From an uncultured bacterium (lineage in GTDB: Bacteria > Bacteroidota > Bacteroidia > Chitinophagales > CAIODY01): 34,635 nucleotides of DNA. The translations under genes and the position numbers were made by a program. Below are positions 14,897 to 24,989 of the stretch, piece after piece. The notes beneath the pieces are model-generated. The model searched no databases. It was not told the origin of the DNA and saw only the letters and a list, made by a program, of their open reading frames with translations. Within the stretch, counting starts at the first letter, position 1. Each line of letters begins with the position of its first letter. The DNA is taken from positions 1 through 34,635 of the forward strand of contig CAIODY010000089.1 in assembly GCA_903857255.1 (NCBI GenBank). Reading direction: 5' to 3'.

Positions 14897-15400
14897 ATGA
14901 ATTATTTTGAGTGGTTCAATTTACCTGTTTCATTTGCTATTGATATTGCTGTTTTGAAAAAAAAATATTTCGAGTTGAGTAAAAAGTATCACCCCGATTT
15001 TTTTACACAAGTTGATGATACAGAGAAAGAAAAAGTTTTGGAGTTTTCAACGCTCAACACCAATGCCTTCAATACTTTGAACGATTTTAACAAACGATTA
15101 AAATATGTTTTGCAAATAAAAAACGTGATTAGCGTTGATGAAAAATTCGATTTACCCAATTCATTTTTAATGGAAATGATGGATTTGAATGAGCAAATTA
15201 GTGATGGAATTGCTTTGGAAAATTGTAAAAATGAAATTGAAAATTTAGAAACAAATTGGTTTAAAGCAATTGAAAAAATATTAACCGCAAGTGATTTGAA
15301 CAATGTTTCAGCAGCCGATTTGGAGCAAGTGAAATTATTTTATTTCAAAAAAAAGTACGTAAGCCGATTGAAAAATCAATTAGCAGAAAAGAGTAAATAA
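14897..15400 (+). CDS. hscB: Fe-S cluster assembly co-chaperone HscB
   Basis: A 167-residue J-domain co-chaperone that recruits the Hsp70 HscA to the IscU scaffold during Fe-S cluster transfer. The N-terminal J domain begins MNYFEWFNLP and carries the essential HPD at residues 32-34. The C-terminal three-helix domain has the FLMEMMDLNE motif that contacts the scaffold in HscB. Its length is typical. No isc genes are in the window, so it is separated from its partners and instead sits in a short operon with the DUF2461 gene. Confidence 0.93.
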   Translation: MNYFEWFNLPVSFAIDIAVLKKKYFELSKKYHPDFFTQVDDTEKEKVLEFSTLNTNAFNTLNDFNKRLKYVLQIKNVISVDEKFDLPNSFLMEMMDLNEQISDGIALENCKNEIENLETNWFKAIEKILTASDLNNVSAADLEQVKLFYFKKKYVSRLKNQLAEKSK

Positions 15401-15452
15401 AAATTTGTAAAACACTTTTCTTTATAAACTTCGTCAAAATCTTTTCGTTGCA

Positions 15453-15460
15453 TATCTTTG
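15453..15460 (+). promoter_or_regulatory. -7 promoter box for the DUF1599 gene
   Basis: TATCTTTG matches TAnnTTTG exactly, 30 nt before the ATG at 15491. A TTG at 15458 lies inside the box and so is not a plausible start. Confidence 0.6.
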
Positions 15461-15490
15461 GCAGCATCAAACCACTTGGCTTTAAAAATC

Positions 15491-16051
15491 ATGACAGCAT
15501 CAATGGATAAAACCCTTCAACAATACAACGAAGCAGTTGGCGAATGTGCAAAAATTTTTTTGCTAAAAACTAAAGATTATGGAACCGCTTGGCGCATCCT
15601 TCGTACATCGAGTATCACTGACCAAATTTATATTAAAGCGCAGCGTATTCGCACCATTCAGGATACTGGCGAACAACAAATCAGCGAAGGCATTGAATCA
15701 GAATTTATTGGTATTGTAAATTATGCAGTGATTGGTTTAATGCAATTAGAATTAAAGAATGATGAGCGAATGGAATTGAATTTTGCTGAAGTAGAAACCA
15801 AATTCAAACAAGTGATTGATGATACTCGAAATTTGATGCAGCGCAAAAATCATGATTATGGCGAAGCTTGGCGAAGTATGAGAGTGAGCAGCATTACTGA
15901 TTTAATTTTGATGAAGATTTATCGCATTCGTCAGATAGAAGACAACAAAGGTAAAACGCTGATTAGTGAAGGCATTGACGCATCTTACTATGATATAATT
16001 AACTATGCTTTATTCGCTCTTATTTTGATGAGCGAAGAAAAGAAAAAATAA
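15491..16051 (+). CDS. DUF1599 protein with two copies of the domain
   Basis: 186 residues from the ATG at 15491; ATG 15503 is an alternative. The domain is duplicated. The first copy has KDYGTAWRILRTSSITDQIY plus KAQRIRTIQ; the second has HDYGEAWRSMRVSSITDLIL plus KIYRIRQIE. Each copy then has an (I/L)-SEGI segment and a hydrophobic helix with [IV]NYA. DUF1599 (also called Nmad1) has been linked by others to nucleotide-modification contexts in phages, but in Bacteroidota chromosomes it is a conserved gene of unknown role. The protein is soluble. It has its own promoter and lies 43 nt before the dehydrogenase gene. Confidence 0.88.
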   Translation: MTASMDKTLQQYNEAVGECAKIFLLKTKDYGTAWRILRTSSITDQIYIKAQRIRTIQDTGEQQISEGIESEFIGIVNYAVIGLMQLELKNDERMELNFAEVETKFKQVIDDTRNLMQRKNHDYGEAWRSMRVSSITDLILMKIYRIRQIEDNKGKTLISEGIDASYYDIINYALFALILMSEEKKK

Positions 16052-16094
16052 TTTTTTTCATCCGCATACAACCATTTGCCACTTTTTTTCATCT

Positions 16095-17051
16095 ATGTTA
16101 ATGAAACCTACTGATTTTAATGCTTTAGTGTTGGATGATATTCATCCGATGTTTTTGGAAGAATTAGAAGCGTTAGGAATAAATGTTCTTCAAAAGTTGG
16201 GTATAGAAAGAAACGAATTGGAAACCATCATTTCACAATTTGATATTATTGTAGTGAACAGCAAAACCACTATTGATAAATATTTGATTGATGCGGCAAC
16301 GAACTTGAAATTCATTTGTCGACCAGGAAGCGGAATGGAAAATGTTGATGTGGCTTATGCCGAATCAAAAAACATTGGTTGTTTAAATTCGCCCGAAGGC
16401 AATTGTGTGGCAGTAGCCGAACATGCATTGGCAATGATAATGATGTGGTATCGGAATATTCGCAAAGCAGCAGATGAAGTGCGAAAAGGAATTTGGTTAA
16501 GAAAAGAAAATGCTGGTGAAGAATTGCATACGAAAACAATTGGGATAGTTGGATATGGGCACACAGGTAGCGCATTAGCCATTAGAGCGGCTGCATTAGG
16601 TATGAAAGTTTTAGCTTACGATAAATATAAAATGGGGTTTGGAAATGAGCAGATAGAAGAATGTTCTTTTGACAAAATAAAAAGCGATGCTGATATTATC
16701 AGTTTTCATTTACCGCTGACAATTGAAACAAAGTATTTAGCCAATGCAATCTTTTTTGAACAATTAAAAAAGGAAATTTTGTTGGTGAATACATCACGAG
16801 GAGGAGTAGTAGAAACAAGTGCGTTGATAAAGGCTTTACAAGAAAATAAAATTAAAGGTGCTTGTTTGGATGTGTTGGAAAATGAAAATTTGAAGTCTTG
16901 GAATTCAGAAGAAAAAAAGCAGTATCAATTTTTGTTTAAACAGGAACATGTGCTGATAACACCTCATATAGCAGGTTGGACAAATGAATCGAAATACGCC
17001 ATGGCAGCGGTTTTGATACAAAAGCTAAAAAAAAATTTAAAAATTAATTAA
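16095..17051 (+). CDS. NAD-dependent 2-hydroxyacid dehydrogenase
   Basis: 318 residues of the D-isomer-specific 2-hydroxyacid dehydrogenase family (phosphoglycerate dehydrogenase-like). The nucleotide fold has GYGHTG at 153-158, with Asp176 at the end of the second strand favouring NAD over NADP. The catalytic trio is readable: Arg235 in NTSRGG, Glu262 in LDVLENE and His291 in TPHIAGW. The substrate-side loop has RPGSGMENVD at 76-85. There is no C-terminal ACT domain, unlike long SerA enzymes, so it may be the short SerA type or another 2-hydroxyacid dehydrogenase; no serine-biosynthesis neighbour helps decide. ATG 16095 or 16101 could be the start. Confidence 0.92.
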   Translation: MLMKPTDFNALVLDDIHPMFLEELEALGINVLQKLGIERNELETIISQFDIIVVNSKTTIDKYLIDAATNLKFICRPGSGMENVDVAYAESKNIGCLNSPEGNCVAVAEHALAMIMMWYRNIRKAADEVRKGIWLRKENAGEELHTKTIGIVGYGHTGSALAIRAAALGMKVLAYDKYKMGFGNEQIEECSFDKIKSDADIISFHLPLTIETKYLANAIFFEQLKKEILLVNTSRGGVVETSALIKALQENKIKGACLDVLENENLKSWNSEEKKQYQFLFKQEHVLITPHIAGWTNESKYAMAAVLIQKLKKNLKIN

Positions 17052-17058
17052 CAACGTA

Positions 17059-17066
17059 TATCTTTG
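17059..17066 (+). promoter_or_regulatory. -7 promoter box of the four-gene surface-protein locus
   Basis: TATCTTTG matches TAnnTTTG exactly, 27 nt before the ATG at 17094. No other clear box occurs before the next three genes. Confidence 0.6.
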
Positions 17067-17093
17067 GCAACTTCAAATCAAAAAGTATAACCT

Positions 17094-20000
17094 ATGCACT
17101 CTAAAAGTACACTTTCATTTAGGTTTTTAATTATTGCGATTTTATCGTGCTGCTCATTTTCTGTGTTTGCTCAAAAAGGCGAAATTCATGGAACAGTTTT
17201 ATACGAAGCAGCCGATGGCACAAAAAAACCAATTGATTATTTAACGGTATTGGCTGTTCAAAATGGTTTGAACAAAGGCTTGGCTTATACGACTGATGAT
17301 GGTTCGTTTGTCATTAAACCGTTAGAAGCTGGTGAATATGAACTTTTGATTAAAGATTTGAAATACGATACAGTACGTATTTCGGGTTTGCAGGTTTCAT
17401 CTGATGGTGCAAGAATTATTTCTGAACCAATCATCTTACATAAAAAGAGCAATAAAATTCGTGAAGTAAGAATTGTTGCTAAAAAAGTTTTGATTGATGT
17501 TGGTAGTTCAGCTAATTCAAAAAAGATGACTGCTGAAGAAATTAAAAATGCACCAGTTCGTGGAATCAATGATTTGGTTGCTGCTGGTACACCTGGTGTT
17601 TATCAAGATAGAGATGGTGGTTTGAAAGTGAAAGGTGATAGAGGGCAAGGAACAAGAATGTATATTGATGGAATTGAAGTAAGAGGTGATGCGGCTATTC
17701 CTGTTGGTTCTATTTCTGAAACTGAAATTACTACTGGTGGAATTCCTGCGAAATATGGTGATGCCATTGGAGGTGTTATTAATGTGGTAACAAAAGGTGC
17801 TTCAAAAAAATTCTCTGGCGGAGGTGAAGTTGCTACATCAAAATTATTAGACCCTTACGGCTATTATTTAGGAGCAATTAATTTAACTGGTCCATTATTA
17901 TTTAGAAAAGATCCAGGTGCAAAAGAAAGAAAACCATTATTAGGCTATAACCTATCATTGGAATTTCAACACGATAAAGACCCAACTCCTTCTGCGATTG
18001 GGGCTTATAAAGTGAATGATGCTACATTATCTGATATTGAACAAAATCCATTATTACTAAATCCGAAATCGGGTTATGGTTATATTAGAAGTGCTGAATT
18101 TGTGAATGCTAACGATTGGGATAAAATTAAGTACCAACAAAATGTGGCACAAAACCAAGTAAGAATTGCTACTAAATTAGATTTCAACTTGAATCCTCAA
18201 ATTGCATTATCAGTTGGCGGAAATGGATTTTACACCGATAATCGTGAATATGTGAGAGAATACGCATTGTTTAATTCTCAAAATAACCCTGAAAACAGGA
18301 ATTATTCATGGAGAGTTTTTGCTCGTTTCAAACAATCAATTGGTAAAACGGATACTGCATCATTACGAAGAATGCAACAATCTGCAGTTCAAAATGCTTA
18401 TTATACTGTTCAAGTAGATTATAGTCAGGACAATTATTTAACCATGTCAGACAGAGATAAGAAAAATGCTTTCGATTATGGTTATGTAGGCAAATTCCAA
18501 ACATTAAGAGCAAAGCAATTTGTTAATGGTACAGATTCTTTAACTCACATAACGGGTGTTTTACAGACTTTTGATAAAGATACTATGGTGCTTTACTCAC
18601 CAGGTTCAGCAAATCCGAAAATGACAAATTACCCAACCCAATATTTTAATGCAGTTGGTGATGCCAGCAGTAATATTTACAATAGTAGTATTTCAAGCAT
18701 TTTGCAAGGAGGAGGCTTAATAAATGGTCAACGTCCTGGGGATGTAAATGGATTATGGTACAATACCGGAAGAACTTATGGTGGATATAATTACAGTCAA
18801 AATAATCAATTACGTGTTGCCGTGGATGGTTCATTTGATTTAAAATTGAGTAATAGGAAAGGGTCTAAGCCTCATAATATTGAGTTTGGTTTATTATACG
18901 AACAACGTAGTGATAGGTCATATAACATGAGTGCATTTGGATTATGGAGTTTGATGCGTTTGTTAGAGAATAATCAACTTTCGCAATTAGATAAATTGCA
19001 TCCAATAATTAAAGGCAATGGTACTGGTGGATTCCAAGATACTGTTTTCTATAATTATCAATATAATAAAGCTGACCAATACAATTTCGATAGAAATGTT
19101 CGTCAAGCATTAGGTATGGCTGCTAATAGCACTCAAAAAATTGATATTGATGCTTTAGACCCGAATTTTTTTAAATTAAGTATGTTTTCGCCTGATGAAT
19201 TATTAAATAATGGTAATAGTTATGTGAGCTATAATGGCTATGATTATATGGGTAATGTTTATCGCGGAACTGCTTCGTTTAATGATTATTTTACAAAAAA
19301 AGATGCCAATGGAAATTATTTGCGCCAAATAGGAGCTAACCGCCCTATTTATAATGCGGCATACATTCAAGATAAATTTTACTTCAATGATTTAGTGTTT
19401 AATGTGGGGTTGCGTATTGACCGATTTGATGCTAATACCAAAGTGCTGAAAGACCCATATTCGCTCTATGCGATTAAGTCAGTTGGCGAAGTGAGCGGTA
19501 GCCAAAATATTGCAAATGGAGGAAAGCACCCTTCGAATATTGGAAGTGATTATGCAGTATATGTTGACCAGCTATCTAATCCAGCAACTGCAAAAATTTT
19601 AGGTTATAGAAATGGTGACAATTGGTATGACGCAAACGGTACTTTACTAACTGACCCAACTGTTTTGGCAAAAGCAACTGCGACTAATAATATTTTGCCT
19701 TATTTGGCAGATACAAAAACCAAGATTACTGATACTACGTTTGACCCTAATACATCATTTAAAGATTTCAGTCCACAATTAAACTTCTCCCCACGTGTTG
19801 CATTTAATTTTCCAATTAATAATGATGAGGCTATGTTCTTTGCAAATTATGATGTTTTGGTTCAACGTCCACAAGCCAATAATTACATCACACCCGACTA
19901 TTATATGTTTATGGATAAAATTGCAACTGATGCAACTTTCCCAAATCCAAATTTATTACCTGAAAGAAAAATTGACTATGCTATTGGTTATAAGCAGTCA

Positions 20001-20858
20001 TTAACTCCTCGTTCGGCATTGACATTAACAGCTCATTTTATTGAGTATAAAGATTTAATTCAGATTACAAGATTAGCCTATTCCTATCCAGTGTCTTATC
20101 GTACTTTTGGTAATCGCGATTTTGCAACTAATAAAGGATTTGATGTAAATTATGAACAAATTGCGACTAAAAATTTACGATTGAACGTAAGTTATACTTT
20201 AGCATTTGCTGATGGTAGTGGTAGTGATGACCGTTCGCAAGCTGCCTTGATTGATGCTGGTGTTCCAAATTTGCGAACAGTGATGCCGTTAAGTTACGAC
20301 GTTAGACACACTATTGGTGGTAATATGGATTTCCACTTTGGTAGTGGTGATTCGTATAATGGACCGCAAGGTAAAATGAGAAAAATATTAGAAAGTGCTG
20401 GCTTTAATGTGATTTTCAGAGCTCGTTCTGGTGAGCCATATAGTAAGCTTGGTTTAGCAAGAGGGATGGCTTATATTAATCCTACTGGTTTTCAAGTTTT
20501 ACAAGGTTCAATCAATGGTTCAAGATTACCATGGAATTATAATTTTGATATTAAATTCGACAAGAACTTTTATTTCAAAGCCAAAACAACCAAAAAAGGT
20601 AGGGTTTCGAGAGGTACTGGCATTACTACTTATATAACAATTACCAATCTTTTGAATACCAAAAATGTAGCGTCTGTTTATAACTATACAGGCAATCCAA
20701 ACGATGATGGCTACTTAGGAAGTCCTGGCGCACAAAGTGCAATTGCTAACCAAAATAATCCACAAGGATTTATTGACCAATATCGGGTAAAGATGGATAA
20801 TCCTTCTAATTATTATTTACCTCGTCGTATCCGATTTGGAATCATTTTTAATTTCTAA
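17094..20858 (+). CDS. Large TonB-receptor-type outer-membrane barrel protein
   Basis: 1254 residues. A signal peptide ends ~27 (SFSVFAQ). A carboxypeptidase-regulatory-like domain follows (~28-115), then a TonB-box-like REVRIVA and a plug (~140-235) with RGINDLVAAGTPGVY, MYIDGIEVRG and PAKYGDAIGGVINVVTKG. A very long beta-barrel ends in RRIRFGIIFNF, with the C-terminal aromatic residue expected of Bam substrates. The barrel is larger than most TonB receptors. It leads an operon: the 1355-residue exported protein starts 22 nt after its stop, then a PorV-family barrel. In this setting a role in exporting or assembling the neighbouring protein, rather than nutrient uptake, is plausible but is inference. 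Confidence 0.9.
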   Translation: MHSKSTLSFRFLIIAILSCCSFSVFAQKGEIHGTVLYEAADGTKKPIDYLTVLAVQNGLNKGLAYTTDDGSFVIKPLEAGEYELLIKDLKYDTVRISGLQVSSDGARIISEPIILHKKSNKIREVRIVAKKVLIDVGSSANSKKMTAEEIKNAPVRGINDLVAAGTPGVYQDRDGGLKVKGDRGQGTRMYIDGIEVRGDAAIPVGSISETEITTGGIPAKYGDAIGGVINVVTKGASKKFSGGGEVATSKLLDPYGYYLGAINLTGPLLFRKDPGAKERKPLLGYNLSLEFQHDKDPTPSAIGAYKVNDATLSDIEQNPLLLNPKSGYGYIRSAEFVNANDWDKIKYQQNVAQNQVRIATKLDFNLNPQIALSVGGNGFYTDNREYVREYALFNSQNNPENRNYSWRVFARFKQSIGKTDTASLRRMQQSAVQNAYYTVQVDYSQDNYLTMSDRDKKNAFDYGYVGKFQTLRAKQFVNGTDSLTHITGVLQTFDKDTMVLYSPGSANPKMTNYPTQYFNAVGDASSNIYNSSISSILQGGGLINGQRPGDVNGLWYNTGRTYGGYNYSQNNQLRVAVDGSFDLKLSNRKGSKPHNIEFGLLYEQRSDRSYNMSAFGLWSLMRLLENNQLSQLDKLHPIIKGNGTGGFQDTVFYNYQYNKADQYNFDRNVRQALGMAANSTQKIDIDALDPNFFKLSMFSPDELLNNGNSYVSYNGYDYMGNVYRGTASFNDYFTKKDANGNYLRQIGANRPIYNAAYIQDKFYFNDLVFNVGLRIDRFDANTKVLKDPYSLYAIKSVGEVSGSQNIANGGKHPSNIGSDYAVYVDQLSNPATAKILGYRNGDNWYDANGTLLTDPTVLAKATATNNILPYLADTKTKITDTTFDPNTSFKDFSPQLNFSPRVAFNFPINNDEAMFFANYDVLVQRPQANNYITPDYYMFMDKIATDATFPNPNLLPERKIDYAIGYKQSLTPRSALTLTAHFIEYKDLIQITRLAYSYPVSYRTFGNRDFATNKGFDVNYEQIATKNLRLNVSYTLAFADGSGSDDRSQAALIDAGVPNLRTVMPLSYDVRHTIGGNMDFHFGSGDSYNGPQGKMRKILESAGFNVIFRARSGEPYSKLGLARGMAYINPTGFQVLQGSINGSRLPWNYNFDIKFDKNFYFKAKTTKKGRVSRGTGITTYITITNLLNTKNVASVYNYTGNPNDDGYLGSPGAQSAIANQNNPQGFIDQYRVKMDNPSNYYLPRRIRFGIIFNF

Positions 20859-20880
20859 TTCAAAAAATCAATTGATATAT

Positions 20881-23800
20881 ATGAAACGCATTAAGAGTAT
20901 ATTAATAGCAGCATCCTTATTTATTGCATACCAAGGTCAAGCTTTTGAGATTCTGAACCTACCTCATAAAACAGTAGTTGGCAATACCGGTTCAGGGAAA
21001 AGTGCTTTAGCTTCATGTGTGCAAACTACAGCAAACATTGATTTGGATATCAATAATGTAAGAGCTCGTATAATGAACGGTGGTGATATGTGGTGGGATA
21101 GAGGTTTAGGAGTTGCCCGTTATGAAGTGCCAAAAAGAAATTTAGCAACTGACAATGGAATGAGAGTTAGTTCACTATTTGCTGGTGCAATTTGGGTAGG
21201 AGGATTTGATGCCGCAGGAAATTTACGTGTTGCTGCACAAACTTATCGCCAGATTGGGAATGATTATTTTGCTGGTCCGTTAGATGCTAATGCTTCGGTT
21301 GATGCTGCAACTTGTACGCAGTATGATAGATTTTGGAAAATCAATTTAACTGAAATTCAGAGTTTTTGGAATGCGTCTGCAAATAATGGTTCAACAACTG
21401 CTGCAGCTTTTCCCGGAGTATATGATTGGCCTGCTAAAGGGAGTAAAACGGCAAATGATGCAAACGGAACTCCAATTGCGTCAGGAGGATTAGGCATTCC
21501 TTATGATTTGGCACCATTTTATGATGCTGGTGGTCCAAATGGGCAACCAGATGGACGTTATGACCCTACTTACGGTGATTATCCAGCATTTGACCCAACC
21601 TTACCAACTACATTTCCTGACCAAATGATTTTTTGGGTTTATAACGATAAAGGCAATATTCATACTGAAAGCCAAGAGCAAGCAATTGGCTTGCAAGTAA
21701 ATGCGATGGCTTTTGCTTTCTCTACAAATGATGATGTCAATAATATGACTTTTTATCGTTATGATTTATACAATAAAGGAAATTATGAATTGGATAGTAC
21801 TTATATGGTTCAATGGATTGACCCCGATTTAGGTTGTTATACTGATGATTATATTGGTTGTGATAGTTCTTCAGGGTTAGGAATTTGTTATAATGGTGAA
21901 GCTACAGATGTCCCTTGTCCTAATGGTTATGGTTCACCGGGCAATTATACTTTTGGTGATGGTACAGGAATTCCAATGGAAGGAGTAGATTTTTTTGAAG
22001 GACCAACTGATTCCAAAGGTAAGCAATTAGGAATGACAGGATTTTATTATTATTACAATACAACACCATCTTCACAAGCTGACCCAACCAATGGTGTACA
22101 GTATTACCAATATATGACTGGTACTTGGCGTGATGGAACTCCCTTTACTTCAGGAGGAGATGCACATTCTGGTTCAACAAGAACACATTTCGTATTTCCA
22201 GATGCCCCTGACCAACATGGAATTAATGCAGCAAGTGGTGCCCCCTATTGGTCAATGTGTAACCCAACTGTTCCGTTTGGTGATTTGCGTATGGTGCTTT
22301 CTTCAGGACCTTTTAAATTGATTCCAGGTGCAAGGCAAAGGATTACTGTTGGCGTGGTTTGGGTACCAGCAATCACTTATCCATGCCCTTCATTCGATAA
22401 GTTGTTGGCTGCTGATAGAAAAGCACAAGCTTTGTTTGATGCACATTTTAAATTGTTGAATGGACCAGATGCACCAGATGTTGCTATTGCAGAATATGAT
22501 AAAGAATTAATTTTACAACTCTCAAACAATACGATTACATCTAATAATTATCACGAACAATATTCGGAGTTCGATAATGAAATAATGCCTTATGTTGCTG
22601 TAAATCCCAAAGCACCAACTCGTGCTGATTCGGTTAAAGCATCATATCAATTGGAAGGCTATCAAGTATTTCAATTAGTTAGCAATGCAGTTTCTGTATC
22701 TGATTTGCAAGATGTTTCAAAAGCTCGCCAGATAGCGCAAGTTGATATTAAAAATGGGGTTACCAAAATAGTGAACTTTACACATGATAATAATACAAAT
22801 GCTGACGTACCAACATTGGAAGTTGATGGCGGTGATTTGGGGCTTAAGCATACGTTTGATATTAAAACCGATGCCTTTGCGTCGGGTACTAATGCTTTGG
22901 TAAATCATCAAACCTATTATTTCATGGTTATTGCTTATGCTTACAATAATTATAAGCAATTTGCGTCAAATGACCCAACATCTCAAAGTACACCTTATAG
23001 GTCGAGCCGTAGAAACATAAAAGTTTATTCTGGTATTCCTCATATTGTAACGCCAGAAAGAGGTGGAACTGTTTTACATTCAAAATATGGAGATGGTCCT
23101 TTTATTACAAGGTTGGAAGGTTTTGGTTGTGGAACAAATTTCTTGAATTTATCACAAACTTCAATTAGCAGTATTTTAGCCAATAATCATTTAGACCAAT
23201 TACAATATGATACTTTGGGTGGACCGTTTGTTGTATCTGTAACAGACCCTAAAAATGTTCAACCTAATGATTATGATGTTTATTTGATTGATTCTATTTA
23301 CTCGATTTCTGGAAATGCGGATGATAGCGTAAACACAAAAGGATATTGGAAAATTGTAAATAATACTACCGGTGAAACACGTTACGCTCTAAAAGATATC
23401 TCCAGTTCCGTTGACCAAGTTTTTGCCGATTGGGGCTTCTCTGTAAATATTGCTCAATCTGCATTTCCTGGTACCAAGATGGATGTTAGACAAAGTGGTT
23501 CGATTACTAACGTAGTTGAGTATGCACCAAATAATGGTTTAATCAGTTGGGCTTTTGAAGCAGCAAATCAAAATAATTTTTGGTATAATTATACGAATCC
23601 TGCAACCGCTGATGGCGAAGGAGATGCACCAAATAATTGGATACGTTCTGGCTCTTATGTCCCACAAAAACCTAATATAGTAACGGGTGATTATAATTTT
23701 ATTCCTGGGTCAAATGGTTCAGCACCTTCTTGTGACCCAATTGATAGAAATGAAGATTTTGAAAAAATTGCGGGTAGAACATGGGCACCATATAGACTTT

Positions 23801-24948
23801 GTCAAGCAAGTGTTTATTCTGTTCCATCTGATTCGGAAGCAATTATTGACCAAGCTGTTTTACCAGGATTAAGCGAATCGAATGTGGCAAATAATCATAA
23901 ACTTAGTGATATTTTTAGCTTTGATATTGTTTTTACAAGCGATAAATCTAAATGGACAAGATGCGCAGTTGTAGAAACTAATCCTCATCAACCTTTGACG
24001 AAAAGATTAATTGGTAAAAAACATCTATCTTGGGTAGATTATAATGCTGTTAATGCAGATGGTAGTCCGCAGTATGATAATTCAAGCAATCCAAGTACTG
24101 GATTAAGTTGGTTTCCTGGCTATGCAATAAATGTTGAAACTGGTCAACGATTAAATATGTTTTTTGGTGAGGATAGCCATTTGCCACTAAATAATGGTGA
24201 TGATATGTTGTGGAATCCAACTGATAGTTTATTTAATACTGTATTTTCAAGATTAGTTTATGGCGGTAGACATTATATTTACATCATGAATTCAGAATAC
24301 AATGATGATATAAACTACCAACAATCATATATCGCAAATGCTTTGCAAAATCTCCCGACTTCTACATTGAAACCATCTGATATCTTTAATAAAGTAGTAT
24401 GGGTGGGAGCACCAGTTCCTTTATTCCCATTAAAATCAGCTAAAGAAGGAATTATTCCAGCCGATTTAAAATTAAAAGTAAGAGTTTCAAAACCTTATTG
24501 TAAAGCGAATTATGGTAATAACAATCAATACCCTACTTATCCAAAATATAATTTTAGTATGAAGGGATTGGCTGTTGAGACTAATATTATGGATTCTGCT
24601 AAATCGGCATTAGACCTTATAAATGTTGTTCCAAATCCTTATTATGCTTATTCAACTTACGAATCGGGTTCATTGGATACCAAAGTTAGAATTACTAACC
24701 TACCCCAAAAATGCACAATTACGATTTACGCAGTTGATGGAACTTTAATTCGGCAATATAATAGAGATACTGAATTACCAACTTATCAAGAGTGGGATTT
24801 GAAAAATAGTGCAAATGTTCCTGTTTCCAGTGGGCTTTATTTAATTCATATATCCGCAACTGGATTGGGAAAAAATCAAAATGAATCGGCTCAAAAAGTT
24901 ATTAAATGGTTTGGAGTTATGCGTCAAGTAGATTTAAATACCTTCTAA
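20881..24948 (+). CDS. Giant exported protein with a modified T9SS-like C-terminus
   Basis: 1355 residues. A signal peptide (MKRIKSILIAASLFIAYQGQA) is followed by a characteristic N-terminal block, NNVRARIMNGGDMWWDRGLG and AGAIWVGGFD...RVAAQTYRQIGNDYFAGPLD (~58-134). I recall this block from large Bacteroidota surface proteins. The middle is rich in Asn, Asp and aromatic residues, with no catalytic motif. Residues 1248-1325 read like a T9SS type A domain (VVPNPYYA ... ITIYAVDGTLI ... SSGLYLIHI). An extra ~30 residues then end in KVIKWFGVMRQVDLNTF, unlike a standard sorting tail. A Walker-A-like GNTGSGKS at 34-41 is probably chance. The frame is open back to 20836, but the signal peptide sets the start at 20881. 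The function is unknown. Confidence 0.87.
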   Translation: MKRIKSILIAASLFIAYQGQAFEILNLPHKTVVGNTGSGKSALASCVQTTANIDLDINNVRARIMNGGDMWWDRGLGVARYEVPKRNLATDNGMRVSSLFAGAIWVGGFDAAGNLRVAAQTYRQIGNDYFAGPLDANASVDAATCTQYDRFWKINLTEIQSFWNASANNGSTTAAAFPGVYDWPAKGSKTANDANGTPIASGGLGIPYDLAPFYDAGGPNGQPDGRYDPTYGDYPAFDPTLPTTFPDQMIFWVYNDKGNIHTESQEQAIGLQVNAMAFAFSTNDDVNNMTFYRYDLYNKGNYELDSTYMVQWIDPDLGCYTDDYIGCDSSSGLGICYNGEATDVPCPNGYGSPGNYTFGDGTGIPMEGVDFFEGPTDSKGKQLGMTGFYYYYNTTPSSQADPTNGVQYYQYMTGTWRDGTPFTSGGDAHSGSTRTHFVFPDAPDQHGINAASGAPYWSMCNPTVPFGDLRMVLSSGPFKLIPGARQRITVGVVWVPAITYPCPSFDKLLAADRKAQALFDAHFKLLNGPDAPDVAIAEYDKELILQLSNNTITSNNYHEQYSEFDNEIMPYVAVNPKAPTRADSVKASYQLEGYQVFQLVSNAVSVSDLQDVSKARQIAQVDIKNGVTKIVNFTHDNNTNADVPTLEVDGGDLGLKHTFDIKTDAFASGTNALVNHQTYYFMVIAYAYNNYKQFASNDPTSQSTPYRSSRRNIKVYSGIPHIVTPERGGTVLHSKYGDGPFITRLEGFGCGTNFLNLSQTSISSILANNHLDQLQYDTLGGPFVVSVTDPKNVQPNDYDVYLIDSIYSISGNADDSVNTKGYWKIVNNTTGETRYALKDISSSVDQVFADWGFSVNIAQSAFPGTKMDVRQSGSITNVVEYAPNNGLISWAFEAANQNNFWYNYTNPATADGEGDAPNNWIRSGSYVPQKPNIVTGDYNFIPGSNGSAPSCDPIDRNEDFEKIAGRTWAPYRLCQASVYSVPSDSEAIIDQAVLPGLSESNVANNHKLSDIFSFDIVFTSDKSKWTRCAVVETNPHQPLTKRLIGKKHLSWVDYNAVNADGSPQYDNSSNPSTGLSWFPGYAINVETGQRLNMFFGEDSHLPLNNGDDMLWNPTDSLFNTVFSRLVYGGRHYIYIMNSEYNDDINYQQSYIANALQNLPTSTLKPSDIFNKVVWVGAPVPLFPLKSAKEGIIPADLKLKVRVSKPYCKANYGNNNQYPTYPKYNFSMKGLAVETNIMDSAKSALDLINVVPNPYYAYSTYESGSLDTKVRITNLPQKCTITIYAVDGTLIRQYNRDTELPTYQEWDLKNSANVPVSSGLYLIHISATGLGKNQNESAQKVIKWFGVMRQVDLNTF

Positions 24949-24989
24949 ATTTTATTTCAATATCAAAATTGTAATTAATCTGAAATTAT

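Noticed and set aside
20980-21003. Walker-A-like GNTGSGKS in the exported 1355-residue protein (residues 34-41)
   Set aside because: It lies just after the signal peptide of an extracytoplasmic protein, with no Walker B or other NTPase motif around it. A short glycine/serine-rich match is best explained by chance.
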